NCBI RefSeq assembly: GCF_026898155.1
Contig: NZ_CP114029.1
Coordinates: forward strand, 5,285,072 to 5,349,071
Reading direction: 5' to 3'
Length of the DNA: 64,000 nt
Origin: Jiella pelagia
GTDB taxonomy: Bacteria > Pseudomonadota > Alphaproteobacteria > Rhizobiales > Rhizobiaceae
This document shows, in pieces, positions 18,056-26,815 of the stretch; position 1 is the stretch's first letter; every line of letters begins with the position of its first letter. The notes under the pieces were generated by a model. That model had not been told where the DNA came from. It did not search any database and was given only the letters and a program-made list of their open reading frames with translations. The position numbers were made by a program, and so were the translations under genes.

Positions 18056-18529
18056 TCATTCGGACTTGGCGTCCTTTTCCTCGCCGCCGGTGACGCTCGT
18101 CCTTGCGCCCTTCTGCTCGCGGGAATCGACGAAATGGACCATGACGAGCAGCCCGCCGAGAGCGATGAAGGTCGCCGCCAGCCCCGCCAGGAAAGCGCCG
18201 CTCGTCGAATCGACCTCGAGCAGGATCAGCTTTCGGACGACGGCGAGGACGCCGATGACGATGACCGTGCGCACCTGCGCCAACCGGTGGTCGCCGAGCG
18301 CCATCTGGTGGATCGAATGGGCAAGCTCCAGCGCGATGATCGCCGCCAGGACGCGGTCGAACAGCGACTGGAAGGCCGAGTAATCGAACGGCTGGCCGAA
18401 ATCGAACAGCGCAAGCCCGGTGGCGCGCAGGAAACTCCACAATGTCAGGAGGACGACGCCCACCATGCCGAACAGGAGGATATGGGCGACCAGCTTCTCG
18501 AACCGGAAATAGAGTTTTACCAGATGCAT
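18056..18529 (-). CDS. PsiE-family membrane protein
   Basis: Small inner-membrane protein of about 157 residues from the ATG at 18529 (MHLVKLYFRFEKLVAHILLFG). Four hydrophobic segments are visible: around LFGMVGVVLLTLWSFL, VLAAIIALELAHSIHQMA, VRTVIVIGVLAVVRKLILL and AFLAGLAATFIALGGLLVM. The layout agrees with the phosphate-starvation-inducible PsiE family, of which the function is not established. The C-terminal tail is polar and charged. It lies downstream of the acetyltransferase and gatB on the same strand but with a 116-bp gap, so co-transcription is uncertain. Confidence 0.75.
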   Translation of the reverse strand: MHLVKLYFRFEKLVAHILLFGMVGVVLLTLWSFLRATGLALFDFGQPFDYSAFQSLFDRVLAAIIALELAHSIHQMALGDHRLAQVRTVIVIGVLAVVRKLILLEVDSTSGAFLAGLAATFIALGGLLVMVHFVDSREQKGARTSVTGGEEKDAKSE

Positions 18530-18645
18530 GCCGCCGCTCCCGTCGCGGCGAAACGACGATCGCTCCGCTCGGGATCGAAAGTGCCCCCCGGCGGGCGGAG
18601 TGTCCATCATGCGGCGCAAAAAGCGCCGACGGTCCGACAGACTCG

Positions 18646-19149
18646 TTACGCGTCGAGCCGCTTCTCGTAGACCACCGCGGGAATGCCGCTGGCGCCCTCG
18701 CCGCAATCGTCGGTGCGGCCGACCTCGACGAAGCCATGCGCCTGATAGAAGCGAACCGCCTTGTCGTTCGCCGCCTCGACCTCCAGCCGCATCCGCGTCG
18801 CGTCGGGGAAGGCGTCGGTGATCTCTGCCAGGAGGTCGCGGCCGATGCCCTGGCGCTGGCAGTCCGGCCGGACATAGAGCTGGTGCAGGACGACGAGCTT
18901 CTTCTCCGGATCGGAGGACGCCGCGAAGGCGACGCCGCCGAGCCTTGTGCCGTCGTCGGCGACGATGAACTCCGATTGCGGCCGGGTCAGCCGCGGCTCG
19001 AGCGCCGCGAGCGAATGCCAGGAGGCGGTGATCTCCGAGACCTTCTGCGGCCCGTAGATGCCGTCATAGGTGGCGTGCCAGGTCTCGCCGAGCAGTTCCG
19101 AGATCGCCCGGAGATCGTTGCGGCCGGCGGTGCGGACGAAAAAGGTCAT
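18646..19149 (-). CDS. GNAT-family N-acetyltransferase
   Basis: 167-residue single-domain acetyltransferase. Acetyl-CoA-binding motif A is seen in LHQLYVRPDCQRQGIGRDLL, with the R/QxxGxG/A core, and motif B in EVEAANDKAVRFYQAHGFVEVGR. The substrate is unknown. Its ATG overlaps the gatB stop by 4 bp (start 19149, gatB stop ends at 19146), so it is translationally coupled to gatB, an arrangement found in several rhizobia without a known functional reason. Confidence 0.88.
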   Translation of the reverse strand: MTFFVRTAGRNDLRAISELLGETWHATYDGIYGPQKVSEITASWHSLAALEPRLTRPQSEFIVADDGTRLGGVAFAASSDPEKKLVVLHQLYVRPDCQRQGIGRDLLAEITDAFPDATRMRLEVEAANDKAVRFYQAHGFVEVGRTDDCGEGASGIPAVVYEKRLDA

Positions 19150-20645
19150 TCCACCCCCAGCTTCTCTTTCACCAGCGCGTTGACCGCCTGCGGATTGGCC
19201 TTGCCGCCGGTCGCCTTCATCACCTGGCCGACGAACCAGCCGGCCATGGAGGGCTTGGCCCTCGCCTGCTCGACCTTGTCGGGATTGGCGGCGATCACCT
19301 CGTCGACGGCCTTTTCGATGGCGCCGGTGTCGGTGACCTGCTTCATGCCGCGGCTCTCGACGATCTCCTTCGGGTCGCCGCCATCGTTCCAGACGATCTC
19401 GAACAGGTCCTTGGCGATCTTGCCGGAGATCGTGCCCTCGCGGATGAGATCGAGGATCGCGCCGAGCTGCTCGGCCGAGACCGGCGTCTCGTCGATGCCC
19501 TTGCCGGCCTTGTTGAGCGCGCCGAGGAGATCGTTGATCACCCAGTTCGCCGCCTGCTTGGCATCGCGTCCCGCGGCGACCTTTTCGAAGAAGTCGGCGA
19601 TCGCCTTTTCCGAGACGAGGATCGAGGCGTCGTAGGCCGACAGCCCGGCATCCTTGATCAGCCGCGCCCGCTTGTCGTCGGGAAGCTCGGGAAGCTCCTT
19701 CAAGAGCGCGTCGACATAGGCCTGGTCGAACTCCAGCGGCAGAAGGTCCGGATCGGGGAAATAGCGGTAGTCGTGGGCGTCCTCCTTCGAGCGCATCGCC
19801 CGTGTCTCGCCCTTCACGGGATCAAACAGCCGCGTCTCCTGGTCGATGACACCGCCATCCTCGATGATGGCGATCTGGCGCCGCGCCTCCGATTCGATCG
19901 CCTGACCGACGAAGCGGATCGAGTTGACGTTCTTGATCTCGCAGCGGGTGCCGAACGGCCCGCCCGGCCGGCGCACGGAGACGTTGACGTCGGCGCGCAT
20001 CGAGCCTTCGTCCATGTTGCCGTCGCAGGTGCCGAGATAGCGCAGGATCGTCCGCAGCTTGGTCACATAGGCCTTGGCCTCGTCGGCCGAGCGCATGTCG
20101 GGTTTCGAGACGATCTCCATCAGCGCGACGCCGGACCGGTTCAGGTCGACGAAGGACATGGTCGGATGCTGGTCGTGCATCGACTTGCCGGCGTCCTGCT
20201 CGAGATGCAGCCGCTCGACGCCGACCTCGATATCCTGGAACTCGCCCTTGGAATCCGGCCCGACGGAGACAATGACGGTGCCCTCGCCGACGATCGGATC
20301 CTTGAACTGGGAGATCTGATAGCCCTGGGGGAGATCGGGATAGAAGTAGTTCTTCCGGTCGAAGACCGAGCGATGGTTGATCTGCGCCTTCAGGCCGAGG
20401 CCGGTGCGGATCGCCTGCTTGACGCACTCCTCGTTGATCACCGGCAGCATGCCGGGCATCGCCGCGTCGACGAGGCTGACATGGGAGTTCGGCTCGGCGC
20501 CGAAGCCGGTGGAGGCGCCGGAGAAGAGCTTGGCCTCCGACGTCACCTGGGCGTGGACCTCGAGGCCGACGATGATCTCCCAGTCGCCGGTGGCGCCGGA
20601 GATGAAGGTCTTCGGATCGGGCGTGCGGGTGTCGACGAGGGTCAT
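19146..20645 (-). CDS. gatB: Aspartyl/glutamyl-tRNA(Asn/Gln) amidotransferase subunit B
   Basis: Subunit of GatCAB, which converts misacylated Glu-tRNA(Gln) and Asp-tRNA(Asn) to the amides. The 499 residues fit the family. Features: WEIIVGLEVHAQ near the N-terminus, SVFDRKNYFYPDLPQGYQISQ, the signature YLGTCDGNMDEGSMRADVNVS, DYRYFPDPDL, and a C-terminal YqeY-like helical domain for tRNA contact. GatA and GatC are not in the window. The frame is uninterrupted. Confidence 0.97.
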   Translation of the reverse strand: MTLVDTRTPDPKTFISGATGDWEIIVGLEVHAQVTSEAKLFSGASTGFGAEPNSHVSLVDAAMPGMLPVINEECVKQAIRTGLGLKAQINHRSVFDRKNYFYPDLPQGYQISQFKDPIVGEGTVIVSVGPDSKGEFQDIEVGVERLHLEQDAGKSMHDQHPTMSFVDLNRSGVALMEIVSKPDMRSADEAKAYVTKLRTILRYLGTCDGNMDEGSMRADVNVSVRRPGGPFGTRCEIKNVNSIRFVGQAIESEARRQIAIIEDGGVIDQETRLFDPVKGETRAMRSKEDAHDYRYFPDPDLLPLEFDQAYVDALLKELPELPDDKRARLIKDAGLSAYDASILVSEKAIADFFEKVAAGRDAKQAANWVINDLLGALNKAGKGIDETPVSAEQLGAILDLIREGTISGKIAKDLFEIVWNDGGDPKEIVESRGMKQVTDTGAIEKAVDEVIAANPDKVEQARAKPSMAGWFVGQVMKATGGKANPQAVNALVKEKLGVE

Positions 20646-20837
20646 GGGCGTGTCCGGATCTCTCAGAAATGGCGTGGGATTTGGCTAGAGGAAAGCGGGA
20701 AAGGGTTCAAGCTCGGCACGTCGGTTCGATCCGGTCGGCGAGAGTGGTTTGACGCTGCCGAGCGAGCCTCCATCTGCTATCTTCGCAAGGCAACGAGGCG
20801 AAAGCCCCGACCATGGAGCCGACCATGAGGCTCGCTG

Positions 20838-21428
20838 ATGGAGCTGCGGCAGCGGACCAACCTGCCGACGGGCATGACGATCGACGAATTCTTCGACTGG
20901 CTGGACACCCACGAGGATCGGTATGAACTCGTCGACGGAACGCCCGTCATGATGCCGGTTGTCGAGCGCGCCCACGCCCGCATCGGGAGCAATATCGACT
21001 TCCGCCTCCAGAGGCAGACCGACCCTTCCCGATACATGGTGACGCAGAGCCGCTTTGCCATCCAGACCGGGCCTCGCTCGATCCGCTTCGCCGACGTCCT
21101 GGTGGAGCCCTCGAACGACGACCTCGGCGGGCGGATTGCCGAGCGCGCGGTTCTCATCGTCGAAGTCCTCTCGGAGTCCACCGCGAGGTTCGACTTCAAC
21201 CAGAAGCGGCTCGAATATCTCGGCCTTGCCGACCTCGACACCTACCTCATCGCTTCGCAGGAAGAACCCCGCATCTGGATCTGGCAACGCCTGGCCGGAA
21301 AATGGCCGGATGCCGCCGAGGCGCTGACGGCAGGCGCAGTCACGGTCCCGGCCCTCGGTGTCTCGCTGCCGCTCTCGGAGATCTATCGCAACGTCCATCC
21401 GATCGACGCGGCGCCGCAGGCAGAATAG
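20838..21428 (+). CDS. Uma2-family (DUF820) putative endonuclease
   Basis: 196-residue single-domain protein of the PD-(D/E)xK-like Uma2 family; biological role unknown. The expected nuclease core is visible: YELVDGTPV, the strand RFADVLVEPSND carrying the catalytic Asp, and VEVLSESTARFDFNQKRLEYLGL with the E-V-L-S-x-S motif. These genes are abundant in cyanobacteria and scattered in other bacteria, usually as solitary genes, as here. It is divergent from gatB with a 190-bp intergenic region. ATG 20838 precedes the conserved fold by about 25 residues. Confidence 0.82.
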   Translation: MELRQRTNLPTGMTIDEFFDWLDTHEDRYELVDGTPVMMPVVERAHARIGSNIDFRLQRQTDPSRYMVTQSRFAIQTGPRSIRFADVLVEPSNDDLGGRIAERAVLIVEVLSESTARFDFNQKRLEYLGLADLDTYLIASQEEPRIWIWQRLAGKWPDAAEALTAGAVTVPALGVSLPLSEIYRNVHPIDAAPQAE

Positions 21429-21461
21429 ACCGACACACAGCTCCGGGCGGCGGGCCGGCCC

Positions 21462-22881
21462 TCACGCGACGCTCATATATGAGATGCTGCCGCTGTCGAG
21501 GAGGCCCTTCAGCGTCGTCAGCGCGGTCGCCAGCCTCTCGCGCTCGGCGACGGCCGACAGGCCGATGCGCACGGAGTGGTGCGCCTTGTCGCCGCGCACG
21601 CTGCGGAACTCGTCCTCGCCGTCGATTCGGATGCCATGATTCCTCGCGGCGAGCTGGAAGGCTGGCGAGGTCCAGGGCGCCGGCAGGTCGACCCAGCGAT
21701 AGGGGACGGCCGCCGCCTGGCCGGTGGTGCGGACCCCGAAGATCTCGTCGAACAAGGCCCCCCGCGCGGCGATTTCCGCCATCACGGCCTGGCGGATGGC
21801 CTCGGCCTTGCCGGTGAGAACCAGCCGCGCGGCGACCTCCATGTTGAGAAACGGCCGACCGCCGGTGAGCTGGTTGTGCGCCACGGTGACGCGCACGGCC
21901 TGGCCGCGGGGACAGCTGGCCCAGCCGGCGCGCAGGCCCGCCGAGACGCTCTTCGACAGACCGCCGACAAAGAAGGTCCGTTCGGGAGCGAGTGAGACGA
22001 TGGGCGGAATGTTCGAGGGTGTGATCTTGCCGTAGATATTGTCCTCTATGATCAAGAGATTGTGCCGCCGCGCAACTAACACAATTTGTTCGCGGCGGCG
22101 AATTGACATTGTCGAGCCGATTGGATTATTCACCGCCGGCATGAGGAATATCATCCTGGGATGCTGCCGCGCTGCGCAACGATCGAGCCTCATCCGGCAT
22201 CATGCCTTCCTCGTCCATGCCAACGGTCACCGGCATGCGGCCGATCATCGTCGCGGCCCGGGCGACGGAGGCATAGGACAGGTCCTCGAACACGATCCGG
22301 TCGCCGGGATGGGTGGCGGCGGCAATGATCCCCTGGATCGCGGCATTGACACCCAGCGTCGGCACGACATTGGCGGGCTCGGGGGTCCATCCGCCCGTCT
22401 CGAGCCATCGCGCCCCGGCCTCGGCCCAGCTTTGCGGGACCCCGCGGACATAATCCAGCACCTTTGCCGGACAATCACGCATCACCTCGACAAACGTTGC
22501 AGCCACCTCATCGGCCTGCCCAACGAGCGGTGCCGACGTCGAGTCGAGTTTGGCGTCCTCACTCGGCGGACCAGGCAGCGAATCCGCTGTGGAATTGCTG
22601 ACGAAATGGTGGGGTTCGGGCTTCTCGGTGGCAGCCTCGACTTGCCGGACATAGGTGCCGCGGCCGACCTCGCCGGTCGTCAGGCCTCGCTCGCGGGCGA
22701 TCTGGTAGGCACGGCCGATGGTCCCGACCGTGACCTTCAGATCGAAGGCAATGTCTCTTTGGGGTGGCAATTTGTCCCCCGGCTTCAGGATTCCCTCGAC
22801 GATCGCCCGCTCGATCGCATCCGCCAGACGGAGATAGAAGGGCGAGTTCTCGTCCTGCGAGATCGCAAACTGTATTGTCAC
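21462..22881 (-). CDS. MocR/PdxR-type GntR regulator with aminotransferase domain (frame broken once in this sequence)
   Basis: Transcription factor combining an N-terminal GntR winged helix (about residues 10-75) with a fold-type I aminotransferase-like effector domain. GTG 22881 gives VTIQFAISQDENSPFYLRL, followed by PPQRDIAFDLKVTVGTIGRAY. The PLP lysine lies in VGGLSKSVSAGLRAGW. Reading stops in the wrong frame after GMMPDE; deleting one base from GAGCCTC at 22185-22191 restores PDELDRCAARQHPR and continuous reading to 21462 (472 aa). It is divergent from a DUF1127 gene, with an inverted repeat between them, and probably controls it, itself or both. The real effector is unknown. Confidence 0.85.
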
Positions 22882-22918
22882 CCTAACACCTCTCTTTGTC
22901 ACCGTGCTGCAATCGGCA

Positions 22919-22945
22919 TTGTACGCATAATCAATCCGCGTACAA
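22919..22945. promoter_or_regulatory. Inverted repeat between mocR and the DUF1127 gene, candidate operator
   Basis: Perfect 8-bp arms TTGTACGC and GCGTACAA separated by 11 bp of AT-richer sequence. It lies 38 bp upstream of the mocR GTG and 42 bp upstream of the DUF1127 start, where a regulator acting on one or both divergent promoters would bind. Assignment to the MocR protein is inference. Confidence 0.55.
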
Positions 22946-22987
22946 GAGGGTCCTCGATTGAAGAACACAATCTGAGAGGATGTCACC

Positions 22988-23266
22988 ATGACAATGCAGT
23001 ACTCAATGCCTGAACACGTCGGGGACCCCGCGCTCGACCGCCTCGGACGCTTGCGGGAGAAGGCCTCGGCACTGCCGCCGCTGGCGAGCGGCCTGCGCTC
23101 GCTCGCCGCCACGGCGGTCTACGCGGTCAAGACGGCCGCGCGCCGCAGCAAGATGCGGCGGGATATGCTCACCTTGAGCGACGATCAGCTGAGGGATGTC
23201 GGCCTGTCGCGGGACGCGGCCCTGCGCGAGGCGGAGCGGATCGCCTGGCGCGGCGACTGGACGTGA
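22988..23266 (+). CDS. DUF1127-domain small protein
   Basis: 92-residue basic protein. The C-terminal part carries the DUF1127 (YjiS-like) motif: LTLSDDQLRDVGLSRDAALREAERI. The N-terminal half is an Ala/Arg-rich helix. In alphaproteobacteria such small Arg-rich proteins have been linked to RNA turnover and to carbon and phosphate metabolism, but this longer type is uncharacterised. ATG 22988 follows GAGAGGATGTCACC, containing an AGAGG ribosome-binding site. It is divergent from the mocR gene. Confidence 0.85.
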   Translation: MTMQYSMPEHVGDPALDRLGRLREKASALPPLASGLRSLAATAVYAVKTAARRSKMRRDMLTLSDDQLRDVGLSRDAALREAERIAWRGDWT

Positions 23267-23494
23267 TGGCCGAATGTCCCGATGGGAAGGCCTTTGAAAG
23301 GGTGGATCGCTTGGCGCTCCGCCCTTTCGTCATTTCGGGGCGATCGGCTTTGCCACCTCGGCGGCGAGGAACTGCGGAGACACTGTGGGGCGGACGTGGC
23401 ATGGCAAGAGGTCCGTTGCCGTTCCGGCTCGGCACCCCCATTCGCCTTCTCGCGCGGCGACGTCGGTCCAACGAAGTCACCACCGCCGGGAGTT

Positions 23495-23875
23495 TCAGCC
23501 CGGCACCGTCCGAGATGGCTTGCGCTTGGCTCTGGGACGAGGTTTCGAGGTTTTCGCGAGATCAACCCTGCGTGACGCGGCATCGGCGATGGCGATCCAG
23601 CGCTCCGCCTCGTCGGGATCATCATAGGCTTCTTCGGGAAATCGCCAGTAGGGCATCTCGACCGGCGCCCTGCCCGGGCGGGCATAGGCCCAGCGCTCAA
23701 GGCCGGCTCCGGCATAGATCGGCTCGCTCTCGGCATCGCTTTTGAGATGCAGCGTCCCGCCGATGACGAGGCCGACGATGCGTCCTCCGCTGTAGATCGC
23801 CTGACCACCGAACAGCCGGCGTATGCCGATATCGGGGAGCGAAACGAAGAGATCGCGCAGGAACTCTTCGTCCAT
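23495..23875 (-). CDS. TfoX/Sxy N-terminal domain protein
   Basis: 126-residue protein with the TfoX N-terminal domain: FLRDLFVSLPDIGIRRLFGGQAIYSGGRIVGLV followed by LHLKSDAESEPIYAGAGLERWAYARPGR and MPYWRFPEEAYDDPD. The competence-related C-terminal domain of Sxy is absent, so a role in competence is not implied. The basic tail (KPRPRAKRKPSR) is unusual. It lies 48 bp after sufA on the same strand and may be transcribed with the suf operon. Confidence 0.87.
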   Translation of the reverse strand: MDEEFLRDLFVSLPDIGIRRLFGGQAIYSGGRIVGLVIGGTLHLKSDAESEPIYAGAGLERWAYARPGRAPVEMPYWRFPEEAYDDPDEAERWIAIADAASRRVDLAKTSKPRPRAKRKPSRTVPG

Positions 23876-23923
23876 CGCCTTCCCCTACCCTACGCCCGGC
23901 CGGGTGCCTTCGCTGCTTTCGGC

Positions 23924-24307
23924 TCAGCCGGCCTGCTGCGCGGCGGCCATCGCCGCGAGATCTGCCTGCTTCAGTTCCACCGACTCGCCGCAGCCGCAGG
24001 CCGAGGTCTGGTTCGGATTCTTGAACACGAAGCCGGATCGAAGCACCGTTTCCTCGTAGTCCATCTCGGTTCCGAGCAGGAAGAGGACGGCCTCCGGTGC
24101 GACGAACACCTTGGCTCCCTCGCGCTCGATGACGTCCTCGCCGGCCCGCTCCTCGTCGGCGAGGTCGATGGTGTATTCCATTCCGGCACAGCCGCCCTTC
24201 TTGATCCCGACACGGATCCCCTGCGCCGCCCGGTCGCTGGCGGCGAGGATGGCCTTGATGCGCTCGGCTGCAGTGTTGGTCATGCTCATGACGGCGAAAC
24301 GGCCCAT
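23924..24307 (-). CDS. sufA: A-type Fe-S cluster carrier SufA/IscA (HesB family)
   Basis: Delivers assembled Fe-S clusters to target proteins. From ATG 24307, preceded by AAAGGAG at good spacing, the protein has 127 residues. The three invariant cysteines are present: one in KKGGCAGMEY and two in the C-terminal SACGCGES. GMEYTIDLADE and FKNPNQ are family features. It is the last core gene of the suf operon, separated from the DUF59 gene by a VOC-family gene and about 250 bp without a gene. Confidence 0.95.
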   Translation of the reverse strand: MGRFAVMSMTNTAAERIKAILAASDRAAQGIRVGIKKGGCAGMEYTIDLADEERAGEDVIEREGAKVFVAPEAVLFLLGTEMDYEETVLRSGFVFKNPNQTSACGCGESVELKQADLAAMAAAQQAG

Positions 24308-24561
24308 CGGATCGCTCCTTTCAGCCTGAAGAATTATTTGGTCACCTAGCGAACCTAAGCCGAGTCGCAAGGTGCCGATGCGGAAGGTGCAGGACAAAGC
24401 CGGCAGCGAGTCCGATCATGATGAAAGAGATGGCAATTTAGAGGGTAAACTGCAACCTTTTCCGCATTGCCGGACTGTCGCCAAGCTGACGACCGCTCGC
24501 GGTAATCATCGCGAAAACCTCGGGCCCGGAGAGCCTTTCGAGCGCCGACCCGCCGAAGGGG

Positions 24562-24984
24562 TCACGCGCGCTCCCACAGCCGGCGCGACGCCAGTTCGCC
24601 GCAATGGCCGTCGGGATCGCGGAAATACAGGCTGCGGCCCCGCCCCTTCGACCAGCTCACCTCGCTCTCGACGGCAACGCCGATTTCGCCGAGATGCCGG
24701 CACCAGAGATCTTCGGATCCCTCGGGGATCGCCAGAGCGAAGTGCAGCGGGCCGCTGCCGTCATGGGGCGGGATCACGCCCGCACCGGGCACCTCGACCG
24801 GCTCCAGCGTCGAGCCGCGGCGGAACAGGATCAAGACGGTCCCATCCGACAGCCGAAAGACGGTGATCCGCTCTTCCGTCAGAACCGGCTCCTGCCCGAG
24901 GAGCCGACCGTAAAACGCGCGGGCCCGCTCCATGTCGTCGACATAGAGGCAGGTTTCGAGGAGGCCGGTCAGCGGCGGTGCCAT
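24562..24984 (-). CDS. VOC-family protein (glyoxalase/bleomycin-resistance/dioxygenase superfamily)
   Basis: 140-residue two-module VOC protein: LETCLYVDDMERARAFYGRLLGQEPV (first beta-alpha-beta-beta-beta unit) and LHFALAIPEG to SLYFRDPDGHCGELASRRLWE (second). Possible metal ligands include the His in LHFAL and the Glu in CGELA. Substrate unknown. It sits inside the suf gene run, starting 13 bp after the stop of the DUF59 gene on the same strand. It is not a standard suf component, so either a passenger or an accessory. Confidence 0.85.
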   Translation of the reverse strand: MAPPLTGLLETCLYVDDMERARAFYGRLLGQEPVLTEERITVFRLSDGTVLILFRRGSTLEPVEVPGAGVIPPHDGSGPLHFALAIPEGSEDLWCRHLGEIGVAVESEVSWSKGRGRSLYFRDPDGHCGELASRRLWERA

Positions 24985-24997
24985 CCTTGCCTCCGGC

Positions 24998-25445
24998 TCA
25001 GAACCAGCCGACGGCGACCTGGGCTTCCTCGCTCATGCGCTCCGGCGTCCAGGGAGGATCGAAGACGAGGCTCGACCTTCACCTGGCCGACGCCGTCCAC
25101 CGAGCCGACGGCGTTCTCGACCCAGATGGGCATCTCGCCGGCGACCGGGCAGCCGGGCGCCGTCAGCGTCATCTCGACGTCGACATTGCGTTCGTCGTCG
25201 ATATCGATCTTGTAGATCAGGCCGAGTTCGTAGATGTCGGCCGGGATCTCCGGATCGTAGACGGTCTTCAGCGCGCCGACGATGTCGTCGGTCAGGCGCG
25301 ACAGTTCCTCGGCCGGAATGGACGAAGCGTCCTGGCCGCCCGAGGCCATCGCCATGTTGGCGGCGGCGGTGTCGTCCACCGGCGCCGGGACGGCCGGCTC
25401 GTTGGTCCCGTTTGCGGCGGGCTTGGTGTCGACTTCCTCGGTCAT
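24998..25445 (-). CDS. SUF system DUF59 (MIP18-like) assembly protein, SufT type (frame broken once)
   Basis: Small Fe-S maturation factor. ATG 25445 (MTEEVDTKP) leads through a low-complexity N-terminus to the DUF59 domain: IVGALKTVYDPEIPADIYELGLIYKID and MTLTAPGCPVAGEMP, with the conserved cysteine. After VKVE the frame breaks. Removing one base from GAGGCTC at 25067-25073 (GAGCCTC in coding orientation) gives VKVELVFDPPWTPERMSEEA and the family end VAVGWF, stop at 24998-25000 (148 aa). It follows sufS with a short gap. The break is attributed to the recurrent GAGCTC problem. Confidence 0.9.
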
Positions 25446-25473
25446 GGCTGTCGTCTTTTCGGGTTTTGCGGCT

Positions 25474-26724
25474 TCAGGCGAAAAATCGCCGGGCCTTTTC
25501 AAGCGCCTCGGCAAGGCGGTCGACCTCGGCGAGGGTGTTATACATAGCAAAGGACGCCCGGCATGTGGAGGTCGTGCCGAAACGCTTCAAGAGCGGCTGG
25601 GCGCAGTGGGTGCCGGCGCGCACCGCGACGCCCTCGCGGTCGATCACCATCGAGACGTCATGGGCGTGGATGCCTTCGAGGTCGAAGGAGACGATCGCCC
25701 CCTTGCCCGGGGCCTCGCCATAGATCTTCAGCGAGTTGATCGTCTTCAGCCGCTCATGCGCATAGTCGCGCAGCGTCTCCTCGTGGGCGGCGATCTTTTC
25801 GCGCCCGATGCTCCGCATGTAGTCGAGCGCCGCGCCGAGGCCGATCGCCTGGACGATGGGCGGCGTACCCGCCTCGAAGCGGTGCGGGGGAGCATTGTAG
25901 GTCACGCCCTCTTCCGTCACCTCGGCGATCATCTCGCCCCCGCCATTGAACGGCCGCGTCGCCTCCAGCATCGCCTGCCGGCCATAAAGGACGCCGATCC
26001 CCGTCGGCCCGTACACCTTGTGGCCGGTGAAGACGTAGAAGTCGCACCCGATGTCCTGAACGTCGACCGGCAGGTGGACGGCGCCCTGGCTGCCGTCGAC
26101 GAGGGTCGCAATGCCCTTCGAGCGGGCGAGCGCGCAGACAGCCTTCACGTCGACGACGGTGCCGAGCACGTTCGACATGTGGGTCGTGGCGATCAGCTTG
26201 GTGCGCGGCGTAATGGCCTTCTCGAAAGCCTCGACGCTGATCGAGCCGTCGTCCTCCACCGGGACGAAGACGAGCTTGGCCCCTTTTCGCTCGCGGATGA
26301 AGTGCCACGGCACGATGTTGGAGTGATGCTCCATCTGGGTGAGGACGATCTCGTCGCCCTCGCCGATCGTCTCCATTCCGTAGCCATAGGCGACGAGATT
26401 GATCGATTCTGTCGCCGAGCGGGTGAAGACGATCTCCTCCGCCGAGCCGGCATTGAGGAACGCCGCGACTTTGGTTCTGGCGTCCTCGAAGGCCTCGGTC
26501 GAGCGGTTCGACAGATAGTGCAGGCCGCGATGGACGTTGGCGTAGTCCTCGCTGTAGGCGCGCATGATCGTGTCGAGCACGGCCTTCGGCTTCTGGGCCG
26601 AGGCACCGTTGTCGAGATAGGTCAGCGGTTTGCCGTAGACCTCCTTCGACAGGATCGGAAAGTCGGCGCGGATCGTCTCGACGTCATAGCCGAGGGTATC
26701 GGAAATCGCGGCATCTGCGGACAT
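25474..26724 (-). CDS. sufS: SufS cysteine desulfurase (group II)
   Basis: Extracts sulfur from cysteine as a persulfide for Fe-S assembly. 416 residues, class V aminotransferase fold. PLP lysine K236 in FTGHKVYGPTGIG; catalytic cysteine C374 in RAGTHCAQPLL, the short-loop context of SufS-type enzymes. MEHHSNIVPW supplies the PLP-stacking His. It lies between sufD and the DUF59 gene. A second, IscS-like desulfurase opens the operon. Confidence 0.97.
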   Translation of the reverse strand: MSADAAISDTLGYDVETIRADFPILSKEVYGKPLTYLDNGASAQKPKAVLDTIMRAYSEDYANVHRGLHYLSNRSTEAFEDARTKVAAFLNAGSAEEIVFTRSATESINLVAYGYGMETIGEGDEIVLTQMEHHSNIVPWHFIRERKGAKLVFVPVEDDGSISVEAFEKAITPRTKLIATTHMSNVLGTVVDVKAVCALARSKGIATLVDGSQGAVHLPVDVQDIGCDFYVFTGHKVYGPTGIGVLYGRQAMLEATRPFNGGGEMIAEVTEEGVTYNAPPHRFEAGTPPIVQAIGLGAALDYMRSIGREKIAAHEETLRDYAHERLKTINSLKIYGEAPGKGAIVSFDLEGIHAHDVSMVIDREGVAVRAGTHCAQPLLKRFGTTSTCRASFAMYNTLAEVDRLAEALEKARRFFA

Positions 26725-26815
26725 TGTCTGGGACTCCGGTGGCCGATGGCGGGGGCCGCGTCACGCTGACCCCTGCCGGCAATTGCAACGGGCGGCGAGC
26801 GCCCGCCGCCTCAGC

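Noticed and set aside
25282..26769. A 495-codon rightward open frame opposite sufS
   Set aside because: SufS has its catalytic lysine and cysteine in the leftward frame; the rightward frame is a codon-bias shadow.
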